DNA of 25,903 nt from contig NW_003146283.1 of NCBI RefSeq assembly GCF_000003605.2, positions 459,328 to 485,230 of the forward strand, in the 5' to 3' direction. The position numbers were made by a program, and so were the translations under genes. Shown piece by piece: positions 1 through 9,920 of the stretch. The DNA comes from Saccoglossus kowalevskii. Its lineage: Eukaryota > Hemichordata > Enteropneusta > Harrimaniidae. Positions within the stretch are counted from its first letter, which is position 1, and every line of letters begins with the position of its first letter. Under the pieces are notes generated by a model. The model was not told the DNA's origin and did no database searches. It was given only the letters and a program-made list of their open reading frames with translations.

Positions 1-1161
1 GTCTTTCTAAACATCGAGTTTATTTTTGACATTCAACGAGATCGCTTGAATTTTGAATTTGATGACGGTTCGAATTATCCACTTTTACAGTGATCAACAT
101 TGCGTTCGAGTAGAGTTACTAGTAATTACAAGCCTGATTTACATTTTTCTTGCGGTGTTTTTTGTCAATGTATTAAATATAAGTGCTTTGGAAATAACAT
201 AATTATATTGCGCGAGTGAAAGAGTTTGGTGAGACTGTCACAACACGTTATTTATTTCCAACGCGCGTGGTCGGCGCCTCTGATTGCGTTTATTTTGTAT
301 TTTTGTTTTCAAAATGTATCACTGGCTGCGTTTGTTTTGTTTTCCTCAACAAATTAACTGTTCCGAGATCTCTTTCATTTTTCGTCCGGCTGCTGCCAAT
401 CCAATAATTCGTCGCCGCATGTACTCAGACAAGCGATTAATCGTCGGCAAGTCGGCTTGCGTAGCAAACGTTACAATGTGTCAAGTGATTTGAAGGCGTC
501 TTTGTTCCAACACAGAGAAGCAAAAGGCGTTGTGTTTTGAATCGTCATTAAAACCTAAATTTATTACAAATAAAAACTTAAGTTTATACATACAATGTAC
601 GATCATTGTTACTCCAGCGGTCGGTTGGCAAGCGGACGATGTTTCTGAAGCCAGCCATAGCAGGAGAGAGCGAGCGAACAAAAGCGAGCGAGCGAGCGAA
701 CAAAAGCGAACGCGAGCGAGCGGAAAAAAAGCGGTCGGTTTCCGGTCGGAAAGCAGCGAGCGGTCGGAAATTAAGCGATAAGCGGTCAGCAAAAAAGCGA
801 TAAAAGCGGGAGGTTGAGCGGAATGAGTACTGTATTCCTCAAAAACATGGATAGCTGTCACTATCTGACATTCCTGCAATTTGATTGGTACCAACAAAAA
901 ATAGTGGGGGAAGTGAAAAACTACATTGTTCTGTCAGGCGTGTGTTGGGTTTGGAGCACTGCAGAGGGTGCAACTCACACGACCTTGTCAGGCGAACCCA
1001 TGTTGCTACCTTGAATATATTAAAAGAATCGACCAATATGTAATAGCCATCACTGTACAGTGAAGCTGTAATATTCAATGAGCCATTTGTAGAAATGAAA
1101 ATAAAATTGGTTGTAAACAGTGATTTTAATGCTTTTCTGGTTCTGTTTTTTTTTCTTTTAG
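1..1161 (+). other. Upstream flank or intron left of the first recognised NCOA6 exon
   Basis: No NCOA6 N-terminal exon could be recognised. The stretch at about 200-470 is richer in CpG than its surroundings and has a CCAAT pair (gccaatccaat near 395-406), which could be promoter or 5'UTR, but this is weak. A GCG-rich dispersed repeat fills about 655-835. The final part is the branch/polypyrimidine region of an intron. Short open frames here have no recognisable similarity. Confidence 0.5.
655..835 (+). repeat. GCG-rich dispersed repeat, copy 1
   Basis: A purine-rich segment has many gcgagcg/agcggtcgg words, then ggaaattaagcgataagcgg, gataaaagcgg and gcggaatgagtactgtat. The same order of words occurs at 23236-23412 in the same window orientation, so this is an interspersed repeat and not local low complexity only. 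The left part (gcgagcgagcgagcgaac) has also expanded as a simple repeat. Confidence 0.75.
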
Positions 1162-2324
1162 CCAAATCACAAGTAAACATCAAAAAGATTGAACCATGGA
1201 ACAGCATCAAAGTTACCTTCAGTATACCAAGAGAAGCTGCACTGCGACTCAGAGATTTAGCTCGAGGTGGAAACCAAGCTTTGAAAGATTTAGGAATACT
1301 CTCCGTACAGATAGACGGTGATGATGTGATTCGACTCACTTTATCAAGAGACAATACAACACAAGAAGTTACCTTTAGAACAGCTCCACCACCACCACCA
1401 AAACAACCACTGCCATCCCCTCTTCAACAGACTTTGCAGTTTCCTGGTCCTGCATTTGGTTTACCTTCAGTTTCGTCTTCTCCAATGCCAGGACCAAGTG
1501 GTGAGCAGCCACAGCCTCAGCCCCAACCAAAAAAGAAGCGTGTACGCAGAACCAAAGAAAAGATTGCAGCTGCAGCCGCAGCAGCCGCAGCAGAGGCTAC
1601 ACAGAATCAAGCCATGCAAAGGTTACAACAGGAACAGTCAATGATGGTTAACCTTCCCCAAAGTGAAATGGAAAGGCAAGAAAAGAGCCGCCCATCGAAT
1701 CTCAATCTAATGGGTTTATCCCAGGATGGTGGTGGTGGAAGCTTCCCAATAGGTGCCCGATTCCCACCCATAGACAATTCTATTAGGCTCACCAATAATG
1801 GAAATAACTGCAACAATATGGGAAGGAAGCAAGATGTTACAATGACAAGTCCTTTACTAGTGAATCTTCTTCAGAGTGATATTTCTGCTACACAGTTCCC
1901 ATTCTCGGCATTGTCTGGGAAGAGCACACCACCAACAATGAAATCAGATGAAGGTGGTGAGGTCCCTGTTTCACGTGCAATGTTCCAGGAAAAATTTCTT
2001 CAGTTGCAACAGCAACATAACCAGCAGCAGCAATTACAGCAGCAGTTTTCATCAATGCAGCAACAGCAGCCTGAAAGACAGCAGCAATTTCAACAGCAAT
2101 TACAAAATTCCCAACAGCAGCAGACACAACAGCAATTGCAGCAAGCTTTTCAGCAACATCTACTACAACAAGCTCAACAACAGCATGGCCAACAACAACA
2201 AGAATTTATGACACATCAACAGAGACAGCAGCAACACTCCCATCAACAATTATTGCAACAGCAACAGGAGTCTGCTCAGATGCAGCAACAGCAACTTGTG
2301 ACTCAACAACAACAACAACAACAG

Positions 2325-2356
<32 letters not shown>

Positions 2357-4206
2357 GCAGCATGTACAACACCAAAATCTATCTCAACAACAGAGACTTA
2401 TGGGACCACAACAGTTGCTTTCACCACATCAGATACCCCGGCAACAATTTCATCCTTCCATGCAAGGGCACCTGCATCCATCAATGTCACAGCAGCAGTC
2501 TCATCAAGCACAACGCCCTCATATGTCAGGACAACACTCACAGATGTTGGGGCCATACTCACAAATGTCAGAACAGCTTCAGATGCCAGGACATCGACCA
2601 CAGATGCCAGAACAACTTCAGATGACTGGACAACTACGCATGTCAGGACCTCCACTGCAGATGTCAGGACAACAACAAATAATGTCTGGACAACAGATGA
2701 AACGAACACCACAAATGCTAGCGCAACAACAGCAGATGGCTGGACCTCATCAAATGCCTGGCCATCGTTTACACATGCCAGGGCAGCAGCCGCAAATGCC
2801 AGGACAGCAGCCACAGATGTCAGTTCAGCAACTGCAGATGCCAGGACAACAACCACAGATGCCAGGACAACAACCACAGATGCCAGGACAACAACCACAG
2901 ATGCCAGGACAACCACCACAGATGCCAGGACAACAACAAATGCAAGGATTGCAGACGAAAATTTCTGGACAGACAGCAATGCCAGGACAACAACAGCAGA
3001 TGCCAGGACAACCACGGATGCCAGGACAACTGTCACAAATGCTGGGACAACAGCCAATGAGGCCAGGACAACAAACACAGCTGCAGGGTCAACTGTCACA
3101 AATTGCAGGACAACAGTCGCAGAATTCAGAACAACATTCACAGGTGCCAGGGCAACAGTCCCCAATGCCAGGACAACAGTCACAGCTGCAAGGACAACAG
3201 TCACCGATGCCAGGGCAACAATCTGCTATGCCAGGACAACAGTCGCCAATGCCAGGACAACAGTCACAGATGCCAGGACAACAGCAACCAGTGCAACAGT
3301 CGCCAATGCCAGGACAACAGTCACAGATGCCAGGACAACAGCAACCAGTGTCAGGACAACAATCCGCGATGCCAGAACAGTCGCCAATGCCAGGACAACA
3401 GTCGCCAATGCCAGGACAACAGCAACCAGTGCCAGGGCAACCGCAACCAATGCCAGGACAACAGCCACAGATGCCAGGACAACAGCCACAGATGCCAGGA
3501 CAACAGCCACAGATGCCAGGACAACAGTCACAGATGCCAGGACAACAGTCACAGATGCCAGGACAACAGTCACAGATGCCAGGACAACAGCCACAGATGC
3601 CAAGACAACAGTCACAGATGCCAGGACAACAGTCACAGATGCCAGGACAACAGTCACAGATGCCAGGACAACAGGCACCGATGCCAGGACAACAGTCACC
3701 GATGCCAGGACAACAGCCATCGGTGCCAGGACAACAGCCATCGGTGCCAGGACAACAGCCATCGGTGCCAGGACAAAAGCCACCAGTGCCAGGACAACAG
3801 CCACTGGTGCCAGGGCAACAGATGCAGGTGCAAATACCAGGACAGCAAGCACAACTTAAGGGACAGCAACCACAGATGCAACATCAGCCAAATATGCCAG
3901 AACAACAGTCTGAGATGTCAGAACAGCAAGCAGTGTCAGCAACACAAGTACAACAGCAGGGACAACAGCAGATATCAGGACAGCAAGCACAAATGCAAGG
4001 ACAAAAGCAGTCACATATACCAGGAAAACAGCAAACTTCAAGACCAGAACAACAAACAGAAATACCAGGACAGCAACAGTCAAAAACACCAGGGCAACAA
4101 ATGCATATATTAGGACAACTACATTTAACTGGACAAAATTCCCTGATTCCTGAGCAAAAACCACAAATACCTGATCTTGCACCAGGTCAACGGCCAAATG
4201 GTTCTG
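1162..4206 (+). CDS. NCOA6: NCOA6 exon: conserved head, LxxLL box, polyQ and heptad repeats
   Basis: The left border is a strong acceptor, a long T-rich tract ending cttttag at 1155-1161. The reading frame is open leftwards to an ATG at 1095, but the extra residues are a translated polypyrimidine tract (LVLFFFLL) and not protein. The exon starts in phase 1 (two bases, cc, complete a codon). Frame 0 stays open to a stop at 4449-4451. The right border at 4206 is a proposal: donor TCTG|GTAAAC at 4207 joined to acceptor ttctccttcacag ending at 4436 restores the frame of the next exon. Features in order: conserved head 1188-1345, PKKKRVRR 1527-1550 (SV40-like nuclear localisation patch), Ala run about 1566-1595, LVNLL 1857-1871, Gln-rich 2008-2400, heptad array 2523-3840, then Q/P-rich sequence. 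Confidence 0.8.
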
Positions 4207-4645
4207 GTAAACCAAAGTTACCTGCACAACCTTTGCAGTTATCAACCGAACAACTTATCCCAGAACAACAATCACAGCAACCTGTGTCAGCTGGCCAACT
4301 TCCTCCCCAAAATTCCCACATTCAAACATCCAGACAACAAACACAGCAGGTACCAAACCAGCAGTCTCCAGATCATCTTCAACATGCATCACAGCTACAG
4401 CAACAATCATCACGAAAGGATAGTTCTCCTTCACAGCTGACTGGTCATTAGAGGAAGAGCAGGTGCAGCCAAATGATGAAGAACCGCATCAGAGACACCA
4501 TTCAAAGCAACAGAAAGTCACTGGTGAAAAGCAAAAAGAAGAACAAAAATATCAGATACAGCAACAGGAACAGTTACAACAGCGTAGGCAGCAAAATTTA
4601 CAACAACAACATTTTCAGCAACAGATACAGCAACAGCTCCAGCAG

Positions 4646-4701
<56 letters not shown>

Positions 4702-7700
4702 GCAGCAACAATTACAAAATCCAAGGCCTCAACAATGGCAACAACAATTGCAGCAACAACAAAGGCCCCCACCCCGATTTTCACAAGGGTGGATGAAGAA
4801 ACAGTTGGCACCATCAAATCTAGACAGCTTATCAGGAATGCTATCAATGCCAACCGATCAACTGAATCTTTCACAGTTTGTCAGACAATTAGCTGAAGGA
4901 GTTCAGCAACAAATGCCACAGTTTCACACCCAGTTTTCTGAAGCTGACTTTGAACGTCAGCGAGAACAGTTACTCTCTTTTGGATTAGGGGCTAGGTCCA
5001 CTGAACAAAAGGGACAGATGAAAGCCACTGAAACCAAAGTTCAAGGTGGGGAAAACAGTCAGCAACAGTTTCAGAAAGAACAGCAGAAAATTCAAAAACA
5101 GCAACTTAAGAAAGAGCAGCAGCAACAACAACAACAACAACAGCAGCAGCAGCAACATCACCGACAAGGACAGCAGCAACCAACTGCTACTTCATCATCA
5201 ACATTGACACCTTTCCAACTACAACAGGAACAAAAATTAAGAACTGAAACTACTTCTCATTTAGAGACAAACGAACCAGTACTTTCAGGCATGAAAGATT
5301 ATGTGAAGTTTTCTGGTTTATTCAAGGAAAGAAAAGAACTCAAACAAGAAATGATTTCTGATCAGCAAATGCAGTTAAAAGTTGAGCCAATTGCATCTCA
5401 AGGTGTTCCCATCTCTGAAAAGATTAAAAGAAATGATATTGAAGAGAAAGCAAGTGTTAGTATGGACACTGAACTAAAGAAAGAACCTGAGTGTTTGCAT
5501 GATTTCTTGGGTAAAAATGCCACACAAATGAAAAAGAATGCACCAAAAAATGAAGAGAAGACGAGTTTTGAAGATGATGCTTCACAGAAGGAGTTATCCC
5601 TTGAAGTTGGGAAAAAGATTAAAACTGTTAAGGAAGAACATCAGAATGAAAATGAAATTTGTTCAAAAGAAAATATGAGGACTTTGTTGACAAATATACA
5701 AGTAAAGGTTCCAGTTTCTCACTCCAGTGATAGTAACATCATAAAAGATTTACATGTAGCTGAAAAAGCACAGACATCAACAGAGGAACCCTATGATCCC
5801 CTGCTTGATTTACACCTCCAGACCGAAGAAAGTTCTGTTGATGAACCTAAATTGTCCTCAACAGTGTCTACCCCTACTGATATAAAGGAAGATTGTTCAC
5901 CAGATACAAGTCAATCACATGCAGAAGATACGAAATCTGATGTTGAACTTGAAGGACTTGAATCGGCCATAGCAGAAAGTTTGTGTAGGGACGAAGATCG
6001 AGATTCCCTGAAGGATGCTGCTTCAAATAATGGATCATCTGTTGATTCCTTGGGGATGCAGGATGTGAGAAAATCATCAGACTTAAGCTCCACTGGACTA
6101 TCCGAAGAACTAGTTGGTAATATAGCTAAAGAAGAAATCAAGGCAGTTGAGACATCTTTATCTTCAGATGCTGCAAAGAGTACATTTGAAGCAAAAAATG
6201 TTCAAAGTCAAGGAAAGAGTTATGATGAACAAAATTTTGCTTCTCAGATTGAGAAGGAAGATGCTTTGAAGACAGTGCCCAAAAGTGGAAGTGACCTTCT
6301 TGTGCAAATGATTAAAGAGGTTGAAGAAGAGAAAAAAACGATAAGTCCTAAAACATTGCAGAAAGATGAGACTTCTGCCAAGTTAGACAATAAGTCTCAA
6401 TCCAAAAGTGAGAAACTATCAGAACTCAAGGCGATATTAAAAACTGTCCAAGCTGATCATATTGATATAAAGGATGCAGATGATATGAAGCTAGACAAAC
6501 ATTCAGTTGTTGGGATGGCACAGAACAGTGGACAACAGGCACCTGATGAAGTGCAGGACACTCAAAAAATTGTTCTGGCAAAGCATGCTGGGAGGGTAGA
6601 AAAGTCAAGTCCTGAAAGAGAAACTGAAGTCTTACCTAGGTATGTAACAGAGTCGCTTGAGGAATGTTACACAGAAACTTCTGCAGTTGAAGAGGGCAAA
6701 GGAATTAATGCACCTGATGATAATGATGAGTCAAACTCAAATGTTTTGGACTCCACGATACAGGAAAAACCTCAACTATCTGAACCTGTGAAAAACGTAC
6801 TACTCACTGATGAACCTGGTGAAAATGTTGAAACTACAGCAGATGTTAGCTGTACAGGGACTATTACTGATGGAATGTCTATAAAGATTCCAGAGCAACC
6901 TAAGGTGTCCTCCTCTACTTTAGCTCTGGAAGCTGAAGAACTGTCCAGTGGAACTGGCCAAATTGCAGACATATCAAAGACTGAACAAACTAAACTGTCA
7001 AAAACAGAGCCAGTTAAGGATTCTACGGGAGAAGCTCATGACGTTATTGATTCTTCTGTGAGGGAAAAAGTTATAAATGAGAAAAGGGAGGTGAAAGATG
7101 AATCGCAAAAAATGGAAGAACAAGTGCAAGTATTGAGTCAACAAGAAATAGCTTACAGCAGTACAGGCAGCAAAAGAACTGCAAAACAAATTGAAGATGC
7201 ACCTGCTGAAAAGAAATTGAAGGACAGTGCCGAAGAGGAAAGTGTTTCTGCAAAGGACCCAGAAATTAAGCCAAAAGCCACTGAGACAACATCGGAAAAA
7301 ACAGACAAGCAACCAGATGATGCAGATGAAATAAAATCAACTGAAGAGGACAAAAAACCTAAAGCAGAAATGATCGAAGAATCACCTGTAAAAATTCAAT
7401 ATGCTGGGAGGGGAAGAGGGAGGCGAGGGGGAAGGAGGTCACCTACTGATATGGGGAGAGGAAGGGGTGACTCACCGGCGAGAAGGGGGCGTGGACAGCG
7501 TGAACGAGATTCCTCACCACCAAGAAAAAGAACTACTAGATCCAGTGGTGGAGGTATTATTAATATTGTAATAATTTGAAATTAATTAACTATAAACAAA
7601 TGTTCATCTTTAAAAAACCATTTATTACATATAGTAAAAAAAAACACTGAAGCGCCAACATGCAGTGATAACAGCATGAGCGTGTATAACATTTATTACA

Positions 7701-7859
7701 ACAATATCTTCTTAATGATTGTTCTTAAAAAGCTTACCAATTAAATAGAATCGCTACTCAAACTCATTCGTTTTTCCTCCTATTTTTTTTTTTACAGCGG
7801 ATATCTGTGATCCACTGCCTCCGCCACAGAAACGAAGACGAGCAAAAGAGAAACCGTGA
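1162..7859 (+). CDS. NCOA6: NCOA6 (nuclear receptor coactivator 6) orthologue, 5'-partial, three exons seen
   Basis: NCOA6 is a nuclear scaffold that binds liganded nuclear receptors and is a subunit of the KMT2C/KMT2D (ASCOM) histone H3K4 methyltransferase complex. Two blocks identify it. First, IEPWNSIKVTFSIPREAA followed by LGILSVQIDG (1188-1330) corresponds to vertebrate KVEPWNSVRVTFNIPREAA and LGILSVQIEG. Second, TSPLLVNLLQSDISA (1848-1892) matches the receptor-binding LxxLL box of vertebrate NCOA6 nearly residue for residue. Proposed exons are 1162-4206 (right end uncertain), 4437-7553 and 7798-7859. Layout: conserved head, PKKKRVRR basic patch, Ala run, LVNLL box, polyGln, heptad minisatellite, second polyGln, charged Lys/Glu/Ser-rich region, RG patch, basic tail. 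The N-terminal residues that precede the conserved block in vertebrates were not found in the window, so the gene is 5'-partial. No second LxxLL was found. Identity of the family is close to certain; exact exon joins are inferred. Confidence 0.9.
1857..1871 (+). other. NCOA6: LxxLL nuclear-receptor box (LVNLL) of NCOA6
   Basis: Codons cta gtg aat ctt ctt encode LVNLL inside DVTMTSPLLVNLLQSDISA. In vertebrates the equivalent DVTLTSPLLVNLLQSDISA is the main receptor-binding motif of NCOA6, docking in the coactivator groove of ligand-bound receptors. Flanking residues on both sides are conserved, which is unusual in an otherwise low-complexity protein. I found no other LxxLL in the two long frames. 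Confidence 0.93.
2008..2400 (+). repeat. Gln-rich/polyGln tract encoded by mixed CAA and CAG
   Basis: Starting about where ttgcaacagcaacataacc is read, almost every codon is CAA or CAG. The longest nearly pure run (about 2305-2360) follows QQQLVT. Pure CAG stretches are only a few codons long because CAA interrupts them, which usually lowers instability. Such tracts are expected in NCOA6, whose vertebrate orthologue also has long polyGln. Confidence 0.9.
2523..3840 (+). repeat. Coding 21-bp minisatellite: M-P-G-Q-Q-x-x heptads
   Basis: About sixty consecutive units of seven codons read M-P-G-Q-Q-(S/P)-Q or variants (MSGQHSQ, MPEQLQ, VPGQQPS). The left part is diverged (LGPYSQ, SGPPLQ). The part about 3457-3720 is very homogeneous, built on the unit atgccaggacaacagtcaca. 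This looks like recent unequal crossing-over or slippage inside an exon. Because 21 is a multiple of three and the unit lacks stops in several frames, long artificial open frames appear on both strands (+ 3103-4113, - 2398-3204, - 3226-3852). Confidence 0.95.
4207..4436 (+). other. NCOA6: Proposed NCOA6 intron that stays open in frame (exitron-like) or site of a frameshift
   Basis: Frame 0 reads through to a stop at 4449-4451. The following coding frame (frame 2) is blocked by a stop at 4421-4423 and is clearly coding by 4439 (DWSLEEEQVQPNDEEP). The acceptor ttctccttcacag at 4424-4436 is strong. Donor GTAAAC at 4207 gives a 230-bp intron of the right phase; weaker same-phase donors are at 4186 (CAG|GTCAAC) and 4201. 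An alternative phase-0 pair is donor 4350 (CAG|GTACCA) with acceptor ending at 4468. The segment itself still encodes Q/P-rich sequence without stops. A sequence error or a real indel cannot be excluded. Confidence 0.5.
4437..7553 (+). CDS. NCOA6: NCOA6 exon: second polyQ, charged region and RG-rich patch
   Basis: The frame is open from 4424 to a stop at 7577-7579. The left border is taken at the acceptor ending at 4436; a GTG at 4463 begins the longest start-like frame but is plain Val here. Order: acidic/His start (DWSLEEEQVQPNDEE), polyGln 4630-4712, a non-repetitive block (about 4795-4990: WMKKQLAPSNLDSLSGML, LSQFVRQLAEGV), a third Gln run 5116-5180, then more than 2 kb of Lys/Glu/Ser/Asp-rich, probably disordered sequence. 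It ends in an Arg-Gly patch (about 7400-7500: GRGRGRRGGRR and GRGRGD) and SPPRKRTTRSSGG. The right border is GGTGGAG|GTATTATT at 7553/7554, phase 1. The sequence after it (IINIVII, stop) is intronic. Confidence 0.87.
4630..4712 (+). repeat. Second polyGln tract
   Basis: A run of CAG and CAA codons between QQIQQQLQ and LQNPRPQQWQ gives well over twenty consecutive Gln. A shorter third run lies at 5116-5152 (QQQQ followed by HHRQGQQ). Imperfect CAG/CAA mixing is visible, as in the first tract. Confidence 0.92.
7554..7797 (+). other. NCOA6: Last intron of NCOA6
   Basis: The intron starts GTATTATTAA and ends with a T-rich tract tttttttttttacag at 7783-7797. It is 244 bp, phase 1. It contains in-frame stops from 7577 on, so the C-terminus must come from the next exon. 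Confidence 0.85.
7798..7859 (+). CDS. NCOA6: NCOA6 terminal coding exon
   Basis: After the acceptor ending at 7797, bases cg complete the split codon (g+cg, Ala). The frame then reads DICDPLPPPQKRRRAKEKP and stops at tga 7857-7859. Vertebrate NCOA6 also ends in a short Lys/Arg-rich tail (KRRKSK), which supports this join. The exon is too short to show up as an open frame of its own. 3'UTR follows; I see no clear AATAAA within the next kilobase. Confidence 0.85.
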
Positions 7860-8960
7860 AAGTAATACTACCAGAAGTAACATTTGTATCTCTTCATTAT
7901 GAAATGTTCAGCAACAGATTCCATTGCGTCTGGAATCTATCCATCCATCCATATGTCTGTTCTCTTTGAATGTTACGTCTCTAAACACAGTTATAAATTT
8001 GGGAGTTTTTTGCATGATTGTGGAAAAATATCAGTAATTTGAATGTTTCAGACAGTTTTGGAACAGGTTTGTAGTTGAATCAAACAGGGAGAGTTTGATA
8101 TGTTGAAAAAAACATTTCAACAAGCTGCTCTCTCATTGGTCTGTTATGGTTGGGTAGCCATTCAGGTACAATTTGTATAAGTATCTTATTAGTTATACAT
8201 TGTGGAAAATACATATTTAATTCATAATTTTAAATTGCATATATATGTATATATGAAAACATTTGAGCAAATTTGAAAAGAAGTCTTTTTTGCTTTATAA
8301 GTTGTGCATTAGCTATAAATTGTACAGGAGTACATTTTTTGTGGAAAATATAATGTCGTTCCTTCACGTGGCAGTGCACAACCATATGAAATGTTTAATT
8401 ACAAGCCTATTGTATTGTACAGTTGGGGTTAAGATAAAACTGATAAATACAAGCCATTGTTTGTTGCCCATAACCAAAAAACAGCACAAATTAACAGTAA
8501 CAAGGATTTCCTGTATACTTTTTAGTGTACTGCACACTGTGCAATCTCAGACGTGTGATTTTAAATTCAGAGTCCACACACTATAACCGCGACTAACAAT
8601 TTATTTTCAGTTATTAGTTTCATTAATTAGTTGATGCTGGAATTGTTCACTTGTGTTTACAGAAATGAGCAAAATATTCATCAAATTCAATTGTTCAATA
8701 CATGTTACAAATAAGCAAGAACACAAGCAAAACAACCAGCAACGAACACTAATTCTTTCACAGACTCACTCATTTGCATAAGTATGTTATGGAATGTACG
8801 TTTGTCAAGTAATTTTGTGATTATCTTGGAATTTGCACATTTTTTTTTAATTCATGTGACATCTTCATCGCACTTCATACCATTTTCATATCTTTATTTA
8901 TAAATCTTTCACACATGTAGTAACAATATTTTAAAGTTTTGTATACAATATGATTAACTC
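7860..8960. other. NCOA6 3'UTR and unassigned sequence
   Basis: AT-rich sequence directly after the NCOA6 stop. It includes a short atcc run (tctatccatccatccat near 7938). The only longer open frame (8263-8586, +) has no recognisable composition or motif. No canonical AATAAA was found in this stretch; TATAAA-like words at about 7992 and 8314 are weak candidates. Confidence 0.5.
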
Positions 8961-9115
8961 TTATAGCGGGAGGGTTGTCACCTGTGCATGTGCGGAAATT
9001 GAGTCCCAATCGACGATAACAATAGCAATGCAACGCAATAGCTAATGGGTAGACGCTTGTAAACAATGACTGTGGCCATCTGAGGCATGCGCAGGTGACG
9101 ACTCCCCCACTTTAA
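8961..9115. mobile_element. TTAA-flanked MITE, copy 1
   Basis: Left end TTAT then AGCGGGAGGGTTGTCACC; right end GGTGACGACTCCCCCACT then TTAA. The termini are inverted copies of each other and match the copy at 12077-12238, as do internal words (attgagtccca, cgataac, gtaaacaatg, ggccatctga). The left target is TTAT here, a probable one-base decay of TTAA. TTAA targets are typical of piggyBac-superfamily elements; there is no coding capacity. Confidence 0.85.
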
Positions 9116-9292
9116 GGCTTCATAATTTGTGGGTGCAACATTTTGCCTATTTTTATTTATTTTTCAATAATTATTAAAGGTTTTGATCAAAATTTTGAAA
9201 AAATTACACGAGATAGAGATGATTTTAGGGTTACTCTGTGAATGTGGACGAAAGTTGACTTTGCCCCACAAAGGGTCAAGGTTGTGAATAAT

Positions 9293-9663
9293 CAGAGGTA
9301 CATTATTTGGGGTTTGCAACGCGCATAGTACTGTATGGTGACATCATGCCAAGATCCCATTCAAGTCTCATCTGTAGATAGCGAAATTGATGCTACGACT
9401 TTATGACATGACACAGGCGATTTGTAATAAAACAATATGTATTGCCACATTCATAGTGAAAAAATGTAATACATCGAAAATGTACAGAAAATATAGTTAT
9501 CGTGAGCAGCTATTTTGATCCACCTGGACATCTCAGTATCCTAGTTACCTCGGGCATGCGCATTCGCATTTTTCTGAGTTGGAACGCTTATGCGAGAGCA
9601 ATATTGAAACAGGATCTTGGTATCATGTCACCGTAGTTGCAAACCCCAAGTAATGTACCTCTG
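9293..9663. mobile_element. 371-bp inverted-repeat element (MITE, family not assigned)
   Basis: The left arm starts CAGAGGTACATTATTTGGGG and continues through TTTGCAA to CCAAGATCC (9293-9356). The right arm, about 9611-9663, is its reverse complement, with a small length difference because the left arm carries extra bases near gcgcatagtactg. CAGAGG termini are reminiscent of hAT elements, but I cannot see a clean 8-bp target duplication. No open frame inside. Confidence 0.8.
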
Positions 9664-9734
9664 GTATAATATAACATCGTCTCAGATTATGCAAGTTAGG
9701 TTCATGCTGCTCTTCTCCCTGGTAACAAACCACA

Positions 9735-9920
9735 TGCATGTTGTAATTGGTTACTGGTCATTTAGTTTTTAACCCAAGTTCTTATTGGTTCCTGATCATG
9801 TGGTTTGTAACCCACAGTCTGATTGGTTGATGATGATGTTGTTTGCAACCCAAGTTGTGATTGGTTGATGATAATGTTTGCAACCCAAGTTGTGATTAGT
9901 TGCTGATCATGTGATTTGTA
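9735..9920. repeat. 38-bp tandem repeat containing ATTGG (inverted CCAAT)
   Basis: Units start at cccaagtt-like words: 9773, 9811, 9849 (35 bp) and 9884, with a diverged unit before 9773. The core reads tgattggttgatgat followed by gtttgcaa. Four to five copies. Each clear unit has one ATTGG word. No adjacent gene start is evident, so regulatory meaning is unsupported. Confidence 0.8.

Noticed and set aside
1-93. Open frame from the first base to a stop at 91-93, possibly a last exon of another gene
   Set aside because: Only 30 codons, no recognisable motif and no visible acceptor because it starts at the window edge.
606-803. Arg/Lys/Glu/Ser-rich frames at 530-803
   Set aside because: They translate the GCG/AAAGCG repeat and have no conserved context.
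1095-1161. Start codon and hydrophobic 'signal peptide' (NAFLVLFFFLLAKS) in front of NCOA6
   Set aside because: The hydrophobic residues are a translated polypyrimidine tract ending in a strong acceptor at 1161; NCOA6 is nuclear and its homology begins just after this point.
2398-3852. Long minus-strand frames (268 and 208 codons) rich in Val/Leu/Ala, and a + frame at 3103-4113 rich in Cys/Asp/Asn/Ser
   Set aside because: They are shadows of the 21-bp minisatellite, which lacks stops in several frames; composition is the plain repeat translation.
4420-4451. Programmed ribosomal frameshift between the two NCOA6 frames
   Set aside because: No slippery heptamer or evident downstream structure; splicing or sequence error is simpler.
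4518-5179. Minus-strand frames of poly-Val/Ala/Leu opposite the polyGln tracts
   Set aside because: Antisense of CAG/CAA repeats.
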